From: Candidatus Omnitrophota bacterium
GTDB lineage: Bacteria > Omnitrophota > Gorgyraeia > JABMRN01
NCBI GenBank assembly: GCA_028702395.1
Contig: JAQVOV010000051.1
Span: 1 to 5,058 of the forward strand
Length of the DNA: 5,058 nucleotides
Direction of reading: 5' to 3'
Shown here: positions 4,948-5,058 of the stretch, piece after piece
Layout: every line of letters starts with the position of its first letter
How positions within the stretch are numbered: position 1 is the stretch's first letter
Program-made: the position numbers and the translations under genes
Notes under the pieces: model-generated
Database searches by the model: none
What the model was told of the DNA's origin: nothing
What the model saw: the letters and a program-made list of their open reading frames with translations, nothing else

Positions 4948-5053
4948 GTGACTAGAGACTAGAAACTAGTGACTAGGATAAAGTGATCTTAAGATAAAAG
5001 ACCTATAGACTTTTTTAATCACTAGTCACTAGTCACTAGTTACTAATCACTAA
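4948..5053. repeat. Inverted pair of TGACTAG-type heptamer arrays after folC
   Basis: Left array: GACTAGA, GACTAGA, AACTAGT, GACTAGG (4950-4977). Right array: TCACTAG three times, then TTACTAA, TCACTAA (5019-5053). The 29-base arms 4948-4976 and 5022-5050 pair with five mismatches around about 45 bases that include a second TGATCTTAAGATA. Before it, 4886-4947 holds no credible gene; AAAAGGGACAGG (4910-4921) slightly resembles dispersed GGGACAG-type repeats, but I cannot support more. By analogy with the other spacers, a gene start may lie just past the right edge. Confidence 0.82.
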
Positions 5054-5058
5054 ATGCT

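Noticed and set aside
4898..4951. Short frame ATG 4898 to TGA 4951 (17 residues) after folC
   Set aside because: Very short, without a convincing ribosome-binding site, and ending in the heptamer array.

Overview
The window is AT-rich bacterial DNA with four same-strand protein genes and unusually repeat-rich spacers. It holds a partial membrane HD-GYP protein (1-1361), a 68-residue two-helix membrane protein (1570-1776), purH (1924-3462) and folC (3602-4885), then 173 bases with no credible gene. A sensor with two membrane segments and HAMP, AAAGGAG-type ribosome-binding sites and TTG start use fit a Gram-negative-type lineage. The low GC and the mix of short palindromes and heptamer arrays remind me of uncultured groups such as Omnitrophota. 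That placement is a weak inference, because no taxonomic marker is present.

Gene logic: PurH uses 10-formyl-tetrahydrofolate for the last two steps of IMP synthesis, and FolC makes and polyglutamylates the folate cofactor, so these two are a sensible one-carbon/purine pair. The HD-GYP protein probably belongs to cyclic-di-GMP signalling and looks unrelated. The small membrane protein has no assigned function.

The striking content is in the spacers. All four (1362-1569, 1777-1923, 3463-3601, 4886-5058) contain tandem arrays with a 7-base period arranged as facing inverted pairs. The heptamer differs: GTAAAAA/GGTAAAA in the first two, GCAAGAG/A in the third, TGACTAG in the fourth. In the first three the right-hand array stops 6-13 bases before the Shine-Dalgarno sequence of the next gene. 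The first two spacers are diverged copies of one module sharing an exact 38-base repeat. The first copy also carries two perfect palindromes (20 and 28 bases). Removing the 20-base one restores the heptamer register exactly, which suggests insertion into the array.

The same repeat classes lie in frame inside folC: a 48-base hairpin element (3919-3966), a short heptamer array (4295-4322), and a second copy of the 28-base palindrome (4494-4521) that differs from the intergenic copy by one compensated base pair. purH, which is longer, shows no such elements. The best candidate for something undescribed is therefore a set of palindromic and heptamer repeats that colonise spacers and also become protein-coding, in the manner of Rickettsia palindromic elements.
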